This document shows positions 15,902 through 24,547 of a stretch of DNA of 64,000 nt, piece after piece; position 1 is the stretch's first letter; each line of letters begins with the position of its first letter. The translations under genes and the position numbers were made by a program. The DNA is from Tardiphaga sp. vice304. Its GTDB lineage: Bacteria; Pseudomonadota; Alphaproteobacteria; Rhizobiales; Xanthobacteraceae. The notes under the pieces were generated by a model. The model was given only the letters and a program-made list of their open reading frames with translations, was not told the origin of the DNA and made no database searches. Where the stretch lies: assembly GCF_007018905.1 (NCBI RefSeq), contig NZ_CP041402.1, positions 980,001-1,044,000 on the forward strand, written 5' to 3'.

Positions 15902-16780
15902 ATGCGGCGTCTCGGTATATCGACGATTGTGACTCTGGCGCTTTTTCTCGCGTCGGTTACCGCTCCGTTCGCGCAGCAAAAAATCGATGTCGTCGCCAGT
16001 TTCTCGATCCTCGGCGATCTCGTCAAAAACGTCGGTGGCGACCGCGTCAACGTCGCTATCTTGGTCGGTCCCAACGGCGACACGCACGTCTATACGCCGT
16101 CGCCGCAGGACGCCAGGAAGATCACCGATGCCAAACTCGTTGTCGTCAACGGGCTGGGTTTTGAAGGCTGGCTGCCGCGACTGGTGAAATCCGCCGGCGG
16201 GCAGGCGGTGATCGTTACGGCCTCCGACGGCATCGCCGAGCGCGACATCAACAACAAGGCCGATCCGCATGCCTGGCAGTCCGTGATCAATGTGAAGGGT
16301 TATGTCAGCAATATCCGCGAGGCGCTGGTCGCCGTCGATCCTTCGGGCGCCGCGGCGTACCGGGCCAACACAACGGCCTATCTGGCGAAACTCGATACAC
16401 TCGATGCCGAGGTCCGGTCGGCCGTGGCGGCGATTCCCGTTGCCCGCCGACAGGTCATCTCCAGCCATGACGCATTCGGCTATCTCTCTGACGAGTACGG
16501 CATCGCGTTCGTGGCGCCACAGGGCGTTTCGACCGATTCCGAGCCCAGCGCGCAGGATCTGGCGAAGATCATCACCCAGATCAAAACCGCCAAAATCCCC
16601 GCGGTGTTCCTCGAAAACATCAGCGACCCCCGCTTGATGCGCCGGATCGCCGCCGACACCGGCGCGAAGATCGGCGGAACGCTGTATTCCGACAGCCTGA
16701 CCGCGGAAAACGGCGACGCGCCCACTTACATTGATATGGTCAGGCACAATATAAAGGCGCTGACGAGCACGCTGAACTAG
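15902..16780 (+). CDS. znuA: Zinc ABC transporter periplasmic binding protein ZnuA-like
   Basis: A 292-residue cluster A-I metal-binding protein with a signal peptide ending near TAPFAQQ. Metal ligands by family position are the His of GDTHVYTPS, the His of DPHAWQS, the His of SSHDAFGYL and the acidic residue of NISDPRLM. The long His/Asp-rich loop seen in many ZnuA proteins is missing: the stretch before DPHAW is short and has no His. The family covers zinc and manganese binders; the Zur box supports zinc. The ATG follows TAGGAG. Confidence 0.9.
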   Translation: MRRLGISTIVTLALFLASVTAPFAQQKIDVVASFSILGDLVKNVGGDRVNVAILVGPNGDTHVYTPSPQDARKITDAKLVVVNGLGFEGWLPRLVKSAGGQAVIVTASDGIAERDINNKADPHAWQSVINVKGYVSNIREALVAVDPSGAAAYRANTTAYLAKLDTLDAEVRSAVAAIPVARRQVISSHDAFGYLSDEYGIAFVAPQGVSTDSEPSAQDLAKIITQIKTAKIPAVFLENISDPRLMRRIAADTGAKIGGTLYSDSLTAENGDAPTYIDMVRHNIKALTSTLN

Positions 16781-16830
16781 GAGCGCGGGGCATCCCTGCC
16801 GCCGGCGCGCTGCCGATACCCGGAGAAATC

Positions 16831-17868
16831 ATGTCTGAAACGACCGCCGCCAAAATTCCCGTGACCGTGCTGACCGGCTATCTCGGCGCCGGCAAGACCA
16901 CGCTCTTGAACCGCATCCTGTCGGAAAACCACGGCAAGAAATACGCCGTCATCGTCAACGAGTTCGGCGAGATCGGCATCGACAATGATCTGATCATCGG
17001 CGCCGACGAAGAAGTGTTCGAGATGAACAACGGCTGCGTCTGCTGCACCGTGCGCGGCGACCTGGTGCGCATCCTCGACGGTCTGATGAAGCGCAAGGGC
17101 AAGTTCGACGCCATCATCCTGGAGACCACCGGCCTCGCCGATCCCGCCCCCGTCGCGCAGACCTTCTTCGTCGACGAGGACGTGCAACTGCACACCCGCC
17201 TCGACGCGGTGGTGACGGTGGCCGATGCCAAATGGCTGAGTGAGCGGCTCAAGGACGCGCCGGAGGCCAAGAACCAGATCGCCTTCGCCGACGTCATCGT
17301 GCTCAACAAGATCGATCTGGTGTCGAAGCCCGAGCTCGCCGAAGTCGAGGCCCGCATCCGCGCCATCAACCCCTACGCCAAGCTGCATCGCACCGAGCGC
17401 GCGCAGGTCAAGCTGTCCGACGTGCTGGAGCAGGGCGCCTTCGATCTCGACCGCATCCTCGAAATCGAGCCGGAGTTTCTCGAAGCCGGCGACGCGCATG
17501 ACCATGATCATCATGGCCACGACCATCACCACGGCCACGATCATGGCGGCGTGAAGCACTATCACGACGAGGACATGCAATCGCTGTCGCTGCGCACCGA
17601 CAAGGCGCTCGACCCGACCACCTTCCTGCCCTGGCTGCAGGGCCTGGTGGCGGCGGAGGGCGGTAAGATGTTGCGCTCCAAAGGCATCGTTTCCTTCGTC
17701 AACGATGCCGAGCGATACGTCTTCCAGGGCGTCCACATGATGCTGGAAGGCGACCACCAGCGACCATGGAAGGACGGCGAGAAGCGCGAAAGCCGCCTCG
17801 TCTTCATCGGGCGCGACCTGCCCGAGCAGGCGATCCGCGACGGCTTCGCCAACGTGATCCCGGCCTGA
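16831..17868 (+). CDS. COG0523/CobW-family metal-chaperone GTPase
   Basis: A 345-residue G3E GTPase. Walker A is GYLGAGKTT at 16-24, the metal motif CVCC at 69-72, and the guanine-specificity motif is NKID near residue 160. A long His/Asp tract (HDHDHHGHDHHHGHDH) lies near residues 217-238, and a CobW C-terminal domain follows. Members transfer zinc or other metals to client enzymes; those in Zur-controlled operons act in zinc starvation. It follows znuA by 50 bases with CGGAGAAATC as ribosome-binding site, and its stop overlaps the start of the WD40 gene. Cobalt or nickel roles cannot be excluded. Confidence 0.92.
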   Translation: MSETTAAKIPVTVLTGYLGAGKTTLLNRILSENHGKKYAVIVNEFGEIGIDNDLIIGADEEVFEMNNGCVCCTVRGDLVRILDGLMKRKGKFDAIILETTGLADPAPVAQTFFVDEDVQLHTRLDAVVTVADAKWLSERLKDAPEAKNQIAFADVIVLNKIDLVSKPELAEVEARIRAINPYAKLHRTERAQVKLSDVLEQGAFDLDRILEIEPEFLEAGDAHDHDHHGHDHHHGHDHGGVKHYHDEDMQSLSLRTDKALDPTTFLPWLQGLVAAEGGKMLRSKGIVSFVNDAERYVFQGVHMMLEGDHQRPWKDGEKRESRLVFIGRDLPEQAIRDGFANVIPA

Positions 17869-18884
17869 TGTCCGACTTCGATCCGCTGCAGGAGCAGGCA
17901 TCCATCGTCTCGGTCACCGACCGCGTGCGCCCGGTCACGATCGACGGCGCAGTCGTCGCCGTGCATTTTCTCGGCGACAAGGCGGCGTTCGTCGGTGCGG
18001 AAGAGAATGTCTGGCTGGTCGATGAGCTCGGCCAGCGCGCCGTCGCTGTGCATAATGGTGGCATCCTGTGCACCGCCGCCGACGACCAGCGCCTGCTGAT
18101 CGGCGGCGACGACGGCAAGCTCGTCGAACTGAACCGCAACGGCGACGTCACGCTGCTCGCGACCGACGCCAAGCGGCGCTGGATTGACAATGTCGCTTTG
18201 CATCCCGACGGCGCGGTGGCGTGGTCGGCCGGCAAGACCGCCTTCGTCCGCAGCGCCAAGGGCGAGGTGAAGTCGCTCGACGTGCCCTCCACCGTCGGCG
18301 GCGTGGCGTTTGCGCCGAAGGGGCTGCGGCTCGGCATCGCGCATTACAACGGCGTGACGCTGTGGTTTCCCAACATGGCGGCAAAGCCCGAAGTGCTGGA
18401 ATGGGCGGGGTCGCATCTGGCGGTCACCTTCAGCCCGGACAACAAGTTTCTGGTCACCGCGATGCATGAGCCGGCGCTGCACGGCTGGCGGCTGGCCGAC
18501 AGCAAGCACATGCGAATGACCGGCTACCCCGCGCGGGTGCGCTCGGTGTCGTGGAGCGCGGGCGGCAAGGGGCTCGCGACCTCCGGCGCCGACAGCGTGA
18601 TCGTCTGGCCGTTCGCCAGCAAGGACGGCCCGATGGGCAAGGAGCCCGGCATGCTGGCGCCGCTCAAGGCCAAGGTGACGATGGTCGCCTGCCATCCCAA
18701 GCAGGATATTCTCGCCTGCGGCTATAGCGACGGCACCATCCTGATGGTGCGGATGACCGACGGCGCCGAGATCCTGGTCCGTGCCAACAAGGGCGAGCCG
18801 GTCACCGCGCTGGCCTGGAACGCGAAGGGCACGCTGCTGGCCTTCGCCGACCAGACCGGAGATGCCGGGTTGCTGGAAATCTGA
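17868..18884 (+). CDS. WD40-repeat beta-propeller protein coupled to the metal GTPase
   Basis: A 338-residue cytosolic protein built of about seven degenerate WD40 blades, for example HLAVTFSPDNKFLVTAMHEPALHGWRL, RSVSWSAGGKGLATSGADSVIVW and ALAWNAKGTLLAFADQ. There is no signal peptide and no enzyme motif, so it is probably a binding scaffold. Its ATG overlaps the stop codon of the COG0523 GTPase (TGATG), meaning coupled translation and probably a shared job in metal delivery. I recall this pairing as recurrent in Rhizobiales but cannot verify it here. Function otherwise unknown. Confidence 0.85.
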   Translation: MSDFDPLQEQASIVSVTDRVRPVTIDGAVVAVHFLGDKAAFVGAEENVWLVDELGQRAVAVHNGGILCTAADDQRLLIGGDDGKLVELNRNGDVTLLATDAKRRWIDNVALHPDGAVAWSAGKTAFVRSAKGEVKSLDVPSTVGGVAFAPKGLRLGIAHYNGVTLWFPNMAAKPEVLEWAGSHLAVTFSPDNKFLVTAMHEPALHGWRLADSKHMRMTGYPARVRSVSWSAGGKGLATSGADSVIVWPFASKDGPMGKEPGMLAPLKAKVTMVACHPKQDILACGYSDGTILMVRMTDGAEILVRANKGEPVTALAWNAKGTLLAFADQTGDAGLLEI

Positions 18885-18953
18885 ACTGCGAGCATCCGAT
18901 CGCGCATCGCGGGCCCGTCATTTTTCTGTCACCTCTTGCCGCCATGACACGCC

Positions 18954-19670
18954 ATGCGCTTCCTCGCCACGTTCCAGACCCTCGATTTCCTCGACACGCT
19001 GCTTAGCCTGACGACTGCGTTCGTTCTCGGCACGCTGATCGGGGCCGAGCGGCAGTACCGGCAGCGCACCGCGGGGTTGCGGACCAATGTGCTGGTGGCG
19101 GTCGGCGCGGCGGCCTTTGTCGATCTTGCGATGCAGCTCGCCGGATCCGACGGCGCCGTGCGCGTCATTGCCTATGTCGTCTCCGGCATCGGCTTTCTCG
19201 GCGCCGGCGTCATCATGAAGGAAGGCACCAATGTGCGCGGCCTCAACACCGCGGCGACGCTGTGGTGCTCGGCCGCGGTCGGCAGCTGCGCCGGCGCCGA
19301 CATGATCGCGCAGGCGCTGGCGCTGACGGTTTTCGTGCTGGCCGGCAACACGCTGCTGCGGCCGCTGGTCAACGCCATCAACCGCGCGCCGCTCGACGAG
19401 AAATCATCCGAGGCGACGTATTATTTCAAGCTGACCGTATCCGACCAGGCTTTGGCCGGGCTGCGCGAATATCTGGTGGAGCGGCTGGAGGCGGCGAATT
19501 ATCCGGTGGCCAATATCGACGTCGTTGATCTCGGCGACGATCAGCAGGAAATCACCGCCATGCTGGTCTCGACCGCGATCGACCCCCGCGAACTCGACGT
19601 CGTCGTCGCCGACCTGCAGCGCCGCTCCGGCGTGGGCCATGCGACCTGGGAAGTCAGCACCAAGGACTGA
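18954..19670 (+). CDS. MgtC/SapB-family membrane protein
   Basis: A 238-residue protein. The N-terminal part has about five membrane helices with MgtC hallmarks: LIGAERQYRQRTAGLRTN, VSGIGFLGAGVIMKEG and VRGLNTAATLWCSAAVG. The cytosolic C-terminal domain, from residue 155, looks ACT-like. MgtC proteins affect magnesium homeostasis, ATP synthase and intracellular survival in several bacteria. It lies 69 bases after the WD40 gene and may be read from the same transcript, though the gap allows its own promoter. Confidence 0.92.
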   Translation: MRFLATFQTLDFLDTLLSLTTAFVLGTLIGAERQYRQRTAGLRTNVLVAVGAAAFVDLAMQLAGSDGAVRVIAYVVSGIGFLGAGVIMKEGTNVRGLNTAATLWCSAAVGSCAGADMIAQALALTVFVLAGNTLLRPLVNAINRAPLDEKSSEATYYFKLTVSDQALAGLREYLVERLEAANYPVANIDVVDLGDDQQEITAMLVSTAIDPRELDVVVADLQRRSGVGHATWEVSTKD

Positions 19671-19759
19671 GCGGCGCCGCGTTGCTGGCCGCGTCGTGAT
19701 GACAACGGAACCATGAAGTTCCGCATCCGTTGACCACCGACATAAATGAGGTGGCAATC

Positions 19760-20092
19760 ATGATCGCAACCCGTCGAAAACGCGCATACCGCAACGACCT
19801 GTGGCTGGCCGGCGCCATGGTCGTGGCCGGGCTAGGCATTTCCGCCGCCTCGCTGGCGCAGCTCGCCCCGGAGCACGCGCAAATGGCGCAGGCCACCCAG
19901 CCGCTGCAATCGACCCCCGGCGCCGCCAGCAAGCCATCGGAGCCGGCAGAGCCTGCGACCACCGGCGCCCGCCCGCAGGAAATCCCGCCGCAGCCGGCGC
20001 AACCGGATGCCGACGCGCAAAAGGCGGGTGCCACGCCGGCTCTGCCGCCGTCACCGGCCGAAAAAATGGCGCCGCCGATTTCGACCAAATAA
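19760..20092 (+). CDS. Hypothetical Pro/Ala-rich exported or anchored protein
   Basis: A 110-residue protein with a basic start (MIATRRKRAYRND), one hydrophobic segment (LWLAGAMVVAGLGISAASLA) and then a low-complexity Pro/Ala/Gln tail. The segment can be a signal peptide or an anchor. No family is recognised. The ATG at 19760 has GAGG upstream; a TTG ten codons earlier is unlikely. Composition fits its neighbours. Its reality rests on start context and the signal-like N-terminus. Confidence 0.6.
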   Translation: MIATRRKRAYRNDLWLAGAMVVAGLGISAASLAQLAPEHAQMAQATQPLQSTPGAASKPSEPAEPATTGARPQEIPPQPAQPDADAQKAGATPALPPSPAEKMAPPISTK

Positions 20093-20118
20093 ACGTTACG
20101 CGGTTTCTGGACCGAAGT

Positions 20119-20267
20119 TGTCATTCCCGGGCGCGAGCGCACCAGCTCAAGCGAACTCCAGCCGCTCTCATCGGAGCGGCGGGGTATCTCGACATGCGAC
20201 GGTCAACATCATGAAGTTCCGGGAGGCAACGGCCGGCTTCGCCGACCGCTGCATCCCCAAATGACGG
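20119..20267. repeat. Interspersed repeat, family shared with 36499-36644
   Basis: Ends are TCATTCCCGGGCGCGAGCG and CAAATGACGG. Inside, GCTCTCATCGGAGCGGCGGGGTATCTCGA is related to the block at 36548-36578 (here given only as similar, with GGAGTGGCGGGGAATCTCGA there). Noncoding, between convergent genes. Confidence 0.6.
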
Positions 20268-20274
20268 CTTGGTG

Positions 20275-21717
20275 TCAGCGCACCAGGACGTTCTTGAACT
20301 GCCAGGGATCGCTGGTGTCGATGTCTTCCGGGAACAGGCCGGGGCGGCCTTCCAGCGGGGTCCAGTCGGTGTAGTAGCCCTTCACCGGGCCGAGATAGGG
20401 ACCCTGGATCTCCAGCAGGCGATGGAAATCCATCTCGTCGGCTTCGACGATGCCTTCTTTCGGGTGCTCCAGCGCCCACACCATGCCGCCGAGCACGGCG
20501 GAGGTCACCTGCAGGCCGGTGGCGTTCTGGTAAGGTGCCAACTCGCGGGTCTCCTCGATGGAGAGCTGCGAGCCGAACCAGTAGGCGTTCTTGCCGTGGC
20601 CGTAGAGCAGCACGCCGAGTTCGTCGATGCCGTCGACGATCTCGTTCTCGTCGAGGATGTGGTGCTTCTCCTGCATCTTGGCGGCGCGGCCGAACAGCTC
20701 ATGCAGCGACAGCACCGCGTCATCCGCGGGGTGATAGGCATAGTGGCAGGTCGGCCGGTACACGGCCTTGCCCGACGCATCACGCACCGTGAAATAATCC
20801 GAGATCGAGATCGACTCGTTGTGGGTGACGAGGAAGCCGTATTGCGGTCCGCGCGTCGGGCACCAGGTGCGCACGCGCGTATCGGCGCCGGGCTGCATCA
20901 GATAGATCGCCGCACCGCAGCCGGTCTGATGCGTGTGCGCGTTCTCCGGCATCCATTTTTCATGGGTGCCCCAGCCCAGTTCGGACGGCTGCACGCCTTC
21001 CGACAGGAAGCCTTCGACCGACCAGGTGTTGACGAACACGTCCGGCTCTTTCGGCTTCTTCGAGCGCTGGGTGTCGCGCTCGGCGATGTGGATGCCCTTG
21101 ACGCCGCACTGGCGCATCAGGTCGGCCCACTCCGCCTTGGTCTTTGGCTCGGGCGCATTGAGCTGCAGGTCGGCGGCGACGTTCAAGAGCGCCTGCTTGG
21201 CGAAGAACGACACCATGCCGGGATTGGCGCCGCAGCACGACACGGCCGTCGTCGAACCCGGGGCGCGCGCGTTCTTGGCGGCCAGCGTGGCTTCACGCAA
21301 AGCGTAGTTGGAGCGCGCTTCCGGGCCTTTTGATGCGTCGAAATAGAAACCGAGCCAGGGCTCGTTGACGGTGTCGATGTAGAGCGCGCCGAGCTCGTTG
21401 CAGAGCTCCATGATGTCCTTCGAGCCGGTATCGACCGACAGGTTGACGCAGAAGCCCTGGCCGCCGCCTTCGGTCAGCAGCGGCGTCAGCAGCTCGCGAT
21501 AGTTCTCTTTGGTGACGCCCTGCTGGATGAAGCGCACGTTCTGCTTCTCGCAATGCGCCTTGCGGCCCTCGTCCTTGGGATCGATCACGGTAACGCGCGA
21601 CTTGTCATAGTCGAGGTGGCGTTCGATCAAAGGCAGCGTGCCTTTGCCGATCGAGCCGAAGCCGACCATCACGATAGGTCCGGTGATTTTTGCGTAGATC
21701 GGCCAGGGGGTGGTCAT
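20275..21717 (-). CDS. hss: Homospermidine synthase
   Basis: A 480-residue protein, the length of the bacterial Hss family. It forms homospermidine from putrescine in an NAD+-dependent reaction through imine intermediates. The N-terminal dinucleotide-binding motif is VGFGSIGKG near residue 18. The active-site region holds NTWSVEGFLSEG and ENAHTHQTGCGAAIYL. It is the last gene of an odc-ridA-hss cluster on the minus strand, 71 bases after ridA, which completes a path from ornithine through putrescine to homospermidine, the main long polyamine in many rhizobia. Confidence 0.95.
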   Translation of the reverse strand: MTTPWPIYAKITGPIVMVGFGSIGKGTLPLIERHLDYDKSRVTVIDPKDEGRKAHCEKQNVRFIQQGVTKENYRELLTPLLTEGGGQGFCVNLSVDTGSKDIMELCNELGALYIDTVNEPWLGFYFDASKGPEARSNYALREATLAAKNARAPGSTTAVSCCGANPGMVSFFAKQALLNVAADLQLNAPEPKTKAEWADLMRQCGVKGIHIAERDTQRSKKPKEPDVFVNTWSVEGFLSEGVQPSELGWGTHEKWMPENAHTHQTGCGAAIYLMQPGADTRVRTWCPTRGPQYGFLVTHNESISISDYFTVRDASGKAVYRPTCHYAYHPADDAVLSLHELFGRAAKMQEKHHILDENEIVDGIDELGVLLYGHGKNAYWFGSQLSIEETRELAPYQNATGLQVTSAVLGGMVWALEHPKEGIVEADEMDFHRLLEIQGPYLGPVKGYYTDWTPLEGRPGLFPEDIDTSDPWQFKNVLVR

Positions 21718-21788
21718 TCAGGTAGCTCCAGACAGTCAATGGACGAGACGGCGGACACAAGCCGCGCCGTTCGTGGGGGTGGAAAGGT

Positions 21789-22178
21789 TCAGGTCGAGCG
21801 CCGCTTCGCCGTCACTTCGATTTCGACTTTCATTTCCGGCTTCAACAGGCCGGCCACGACGAGGATGGCGGATGCCGGCCGGATCTCGCCGAAATGCGCG
21901 CCGGTGACCGCGAACACCGCGTCCGCGTCGGCGCGGTCGGTGATGTAATAGGTCGCGCGCACGATGTCGGCCATTTCGAAACCGGCTTCCGTCAGCGCGG
22001 CGCCAATGGTCTTGAAGCAGTTCTGTGTCTGCGCCGTGACATCGGCCGGCATCACCATGGTGGTGTAATCGTAGCCGGTGGTGCCGGAAACGAACGCGAA
22101 GTCGCCGTCGACCACTGCGCGGCTGTAGCCGCCGGCTTTCTCGAAAGGCGATCCGGTGGAAATCAGGCGGCGGGTCAT
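21789..22178 (-). CDS. RidA/YjgF-family protein
   Basis: A 129-residue Rid-superfamily protein. Motifs include GGYSRAVVDGDFAFVSGTTG at the N-terminal strand and the substrate-site region IVRATYYITDRADADAV. RidA proteins hydrolyse reactive imine/enamine intermediates made by PLP enzymes. The final VEIEVTAKR block is close to the family VEIE-A end; the conserved C-terminal arginine of canonical RidA (residue 105 in YjgF) should be checked. Placement between ornithine decarboxylase and homospermidine synthase, both of which pass through imines, suggests it protects this pathway. The open frame continues far upstream but that part is antisense or intergenic. Confidence 0.88.
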   Translation of the reverse strand: MTRRLISTGSPFEKAGGYSRAVVDGDFAFVSGTTGYDYTTMVMPADVTAQTQNCFKTIGAALTEAGFEMADIVRATYYITDRADADAVFAVTGAHFGEIRPASAILVVAGLLKPEMKVEIEVTAKRRST

Positions 22179-22291
22179 TGCGGGGCCCTCGAAATGAACA
22201 GGCCCCGCAATGCCGTGTATTGGCCGGCAAATCAAGCCGGGCGTGCTCGCTTCACCCTCCCCCGCAGGGCGGGAGAGGGAAGGAAGAGCGC

Positions 22292-23434
22292 TCAGATGTG
22301 GAAGGTGCGCAAGGGCGGGAAGCCGTTGAACGCCACGGCCGAATAGGTCGACGTGTAGGCGCCGGTACCTTCGATCAGCAGCTTGTCGCCGATCTCCAGC
22401 GTCACCGGCAGCGGGTAGGGCAGCTTCTCGTACATCACGTCGGCGGAATCGCAGGTCGGGCCGGCGAGCACGCAGGGCGTCATCTCGGCGCCATCGTGGC
22501 GCGACTTGATGGCGTAGCGGATCGACTCGTCCATCGTCTCGGCGAGACCGCCGAACTTGCCGATGTCGAGATAGACCCAACGCACCTCGTCCTCGTCGCT
22601 CTTCTTCGAGATCAGAACGACTTCGGTTTCGATGATGCCGGCATTGCCGACCATGCCGCGACCCGGCTCGATGATGGTCTCCGGGATCGCGTTGCCGAAG
22701 TGCTTGCGCAGCGCACGGAAGATCGAACGGCCGTACTGCACGACCGCCGGGACTTCCTTCAGGTACTTGGTCGGGAATCCGCCGCCCATGTTGACCATGG
22801 AGAGGTTGATGCCACGCTCCGCACAGTCGCGGAACACGCTCGACGCCATCGCCAGCGCGCGGTCCCACGCCTTCACCTTGCGCTGCTGCGAGCCGACATG
22901 GAACGAGATGCCATAGGGCTCGAGGCCAAGACGCTTGGCGAGTTCGAGCACGTCGACGGCCATTTCCGGATCGCAGCCGAATTTGCGCGACAGCGGCCAC
23001 TCGGCGCCGGCGCAATCGTAGAGAATGCGGCAGAACACGCGGGCGCCGGGCGCGGCGCGCGCGATCTTCTCGACCTCGGGCGCGCAGTCGACCGAGAACA
23101 GCGCGATGCCCAGCGCATGGGCGCGCGCGATGTCGCGTTCCTTCTTGATGGTGTTGCCGAACGAGATGCGCTCAGGGGTCGCGCCGGCGTCGAGCGCCAT
23201 CTGGATCTCCTGCACCGAGGCGCAGTCGAAGCACGAGCCCAATGATGCCAGCAGCGACAGCACTTCCGGCGCCGGATTGGCCTTCACCGCGTAGAACACC
23301 CGGCTGTCCGGCAGCGCCTTGGCGAAGCTGTGAAAGTTCTCGCGCACGACATCGAGATCGACGACCAGGCAGGGCTCGATATCGCTGCCTTCGGTACGGC
23401 GGGCGCGGAGGAATTCCTGGATACGTTCGGTCAT
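22292..23434 (-). CDS. PLP-dependent ornithine (lysine) decarboxylase, alanine-racemase fold
   Basis: A 380-residue group IV decarboxylase that makes putrescine from ornithine. The PLP lysine is K51 in FYAVKANP. Other fold markers are FHVGSQQ, MGGGFPTKY, the phosphate-binding EPGRGMVGNAG and the catalytic cysteine of GPTCDSADV near the C-terminus. Its length fits the rhizobial Odc type; several of these also accept lysine. The ATG at 23434 starts MTERIQEF. It is the first gene of the polyamine cluster, 113 bases before ridA, and has a long structured leader. Confidence 0.95.
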   Translation of the reverse strand: MTERIQEFLRARRTEGSDIEPCLVVDLDVVRENFHSFAKALPDSRVFYAVKANPAPEVLSLLASLGSCFDCASVQEIQMALDAGATPERISFGNTIKKERDIARAHALGIALFSVDCAPEVEKIARAAPGARVFCRILYDCAGAEWPLSRKFGCDPEMAVDVLELAKRLGLEPYGISFHVGSQQRKVKAWDRALAMASSVFRDCAERGINLSMVNMGGGFPTKYLKEVPAVVQYGRSIFRALRKHFGNAIPETIIEPGRGMVGNAGIIETEVVLISKKSDEDEVRWVYLDIGKFGGLAETMDESIRYAIKSRHDGAEMTPCVLAGPTCDSADVMYEKLPYPLPVTLEIGDKLLIEGTGAYTSTYSAVAFNGFPPLRTFHI

Positions 23435-23920
23435 AGCACTCTCCCGGACGGCCCAGCGACGGGTCGCGTCCAAAAAATGATGACGGTTCAGCGCTTTCGG
23501 GCAACGACGCGCGATGGAGGCGCGGCAAAGCCGAAAGTACAGACCGTAAGTGCTGCCGTGGATTGGTCGGGTGTTACCCTACCGCACACCTGGCAATGAA
23601 GGACAAGCCTCTTCGGTATTCGCGCTGGCTGATGGAAAGCCAGCAGAGACCAAAAAAGCCCGATCCGTCGTTGCTTTAAGTCGCGTCCCCCGTTGAGAAC
23701 GAGGTGCGCCGGTTCGCCTCCGGCTGCCAGTCACGGTTGCAAGGATCAAGGTCACCTTCATCGGCATCCCTGGAGAGAGATGCTGGCCTCCCGATCTTGC
23801 GACCCGGTGACCCTCGGCTTCCTTGTCCCTTGGCGGCTGTCCGGCCTCTTGTCCGGATACCTACCGACTGACACACGACCACAGGCACGTGCGAAATTGG
23901 GCAAGATTGCAATTAGGGTG
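23435..23920 (-). ncRNA. Structured 5' leader of the ornithine decarboxylase gene, speF-motif-like
   Basis: Nearly 500 bases upstream of the decarboxylase lack a convincing gene but are rich in hairpins: GCCGG-AGGCGAA-CCGGC at about 23712-23728 and GCTGGC/GCCAGC at 23624-23644, with a run of six T after CGGGC on the minus strand near 23651-23662. A structured speF leader is known before alphaproteobacterial ornithine decarboxylase genes, and position and composition fit. I cannot run the covariance model. A 78-codon frame at 23676-23912 on the same strand may be a leader peptide or chance. Confidence 0.55.
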
Positions 23921-24094
23921 TTTGGGTGGGGGGCGCAAGAATTTTCTTGAGGGCCGCGACCATTTTGCTCGATGAGGCGGCGAAGCGTTGCAAACATGAC
24001 GCAGCCAGGCGGCGAACATGAACGAACGTTAAGTCAGATGAAAGGAAGTAGGAGCTTTTTGACGCAGGAGTGTGAGGGGTAGTGCTCTGCTGCG

Positions 24095-24150
24095 CCCCCT
24101 CATCCGACGCGGACTTCGTCCGCGCCACCTTCTCCCACAAGGGGAGAAGG
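24095..24150. repeat. REP-like repeat (CCTTCTCCC family), single copy half
   Basis: CCCCCTCATCCGACGCGGAC is followed by CCACCTTCTCCCACAAGGGG and AGAAGG. The same blocks occur at 42076-42218 and 50021-50161. The stretch 23920-24165 otherwise shows no gene. Confidence 0.75.
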
Positions 24151-24165
24151 AAGGAAGCGAGCTAC

Positions 24166-24417
24166 TCATCCCCGCCTTGTGAACGGCTCGATGCGTGCTG
24201 CGTTGCGCATGAAAGCCGCCATGATGACGACGCCCCCGAGGAACAGCGCCACCTGCAGGATGTGCTCGCCGGTGGTCGACAGCCCAAACAGGATCGACAG
24301 CGCCCAGCCACCCGCGAACGCCGCGCCGAACACCTCGGCACCGATCAGGATCGCGGCCGAAATCACGGTGATGACGCTGGGCCAGTAGATCCGGCGGGGG
24401 GCAGGGGAGGTGGTCAT
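24166..24417 (-). CDS. Small membrane protein, two predicted spans
   Basis: An 83-residue protein starting MTTSPAPRRIYW, with hydrophobic segments VITVISAAILIGAEVFGAAFAGGWAL and HILQVALFLGGVVIMAAFM and a basic tail. AAGGAC lies upstream of the ATG at 24417. No named family is recognised, but the start context and clean hydrophobic pattern support a real gene. It is divergent from the M3 peptidase gene, 130 bases away. Confidence 0.72.
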   Translation of the reverse strand: MTTSPAPRRIYWPSVITVISAAILIGAEVFGAAFAGGWALSILFGLSTTGEHILQVALFLGGVVIMAAFMRNAARIEPFTRRG

Positions 24418-24547
24418 GTTGAAAGTCCTTTTGCGGGCCGCAATCTCTCCGAAAAAGCCCGCTGCGGCAAGCGCTAAAGGGCCCAAAAAAGCCTCACGGC
24501 ATGGTATAGATGCCGCACGTAAAAAGCGCGGCAAATCAGGATTTATG

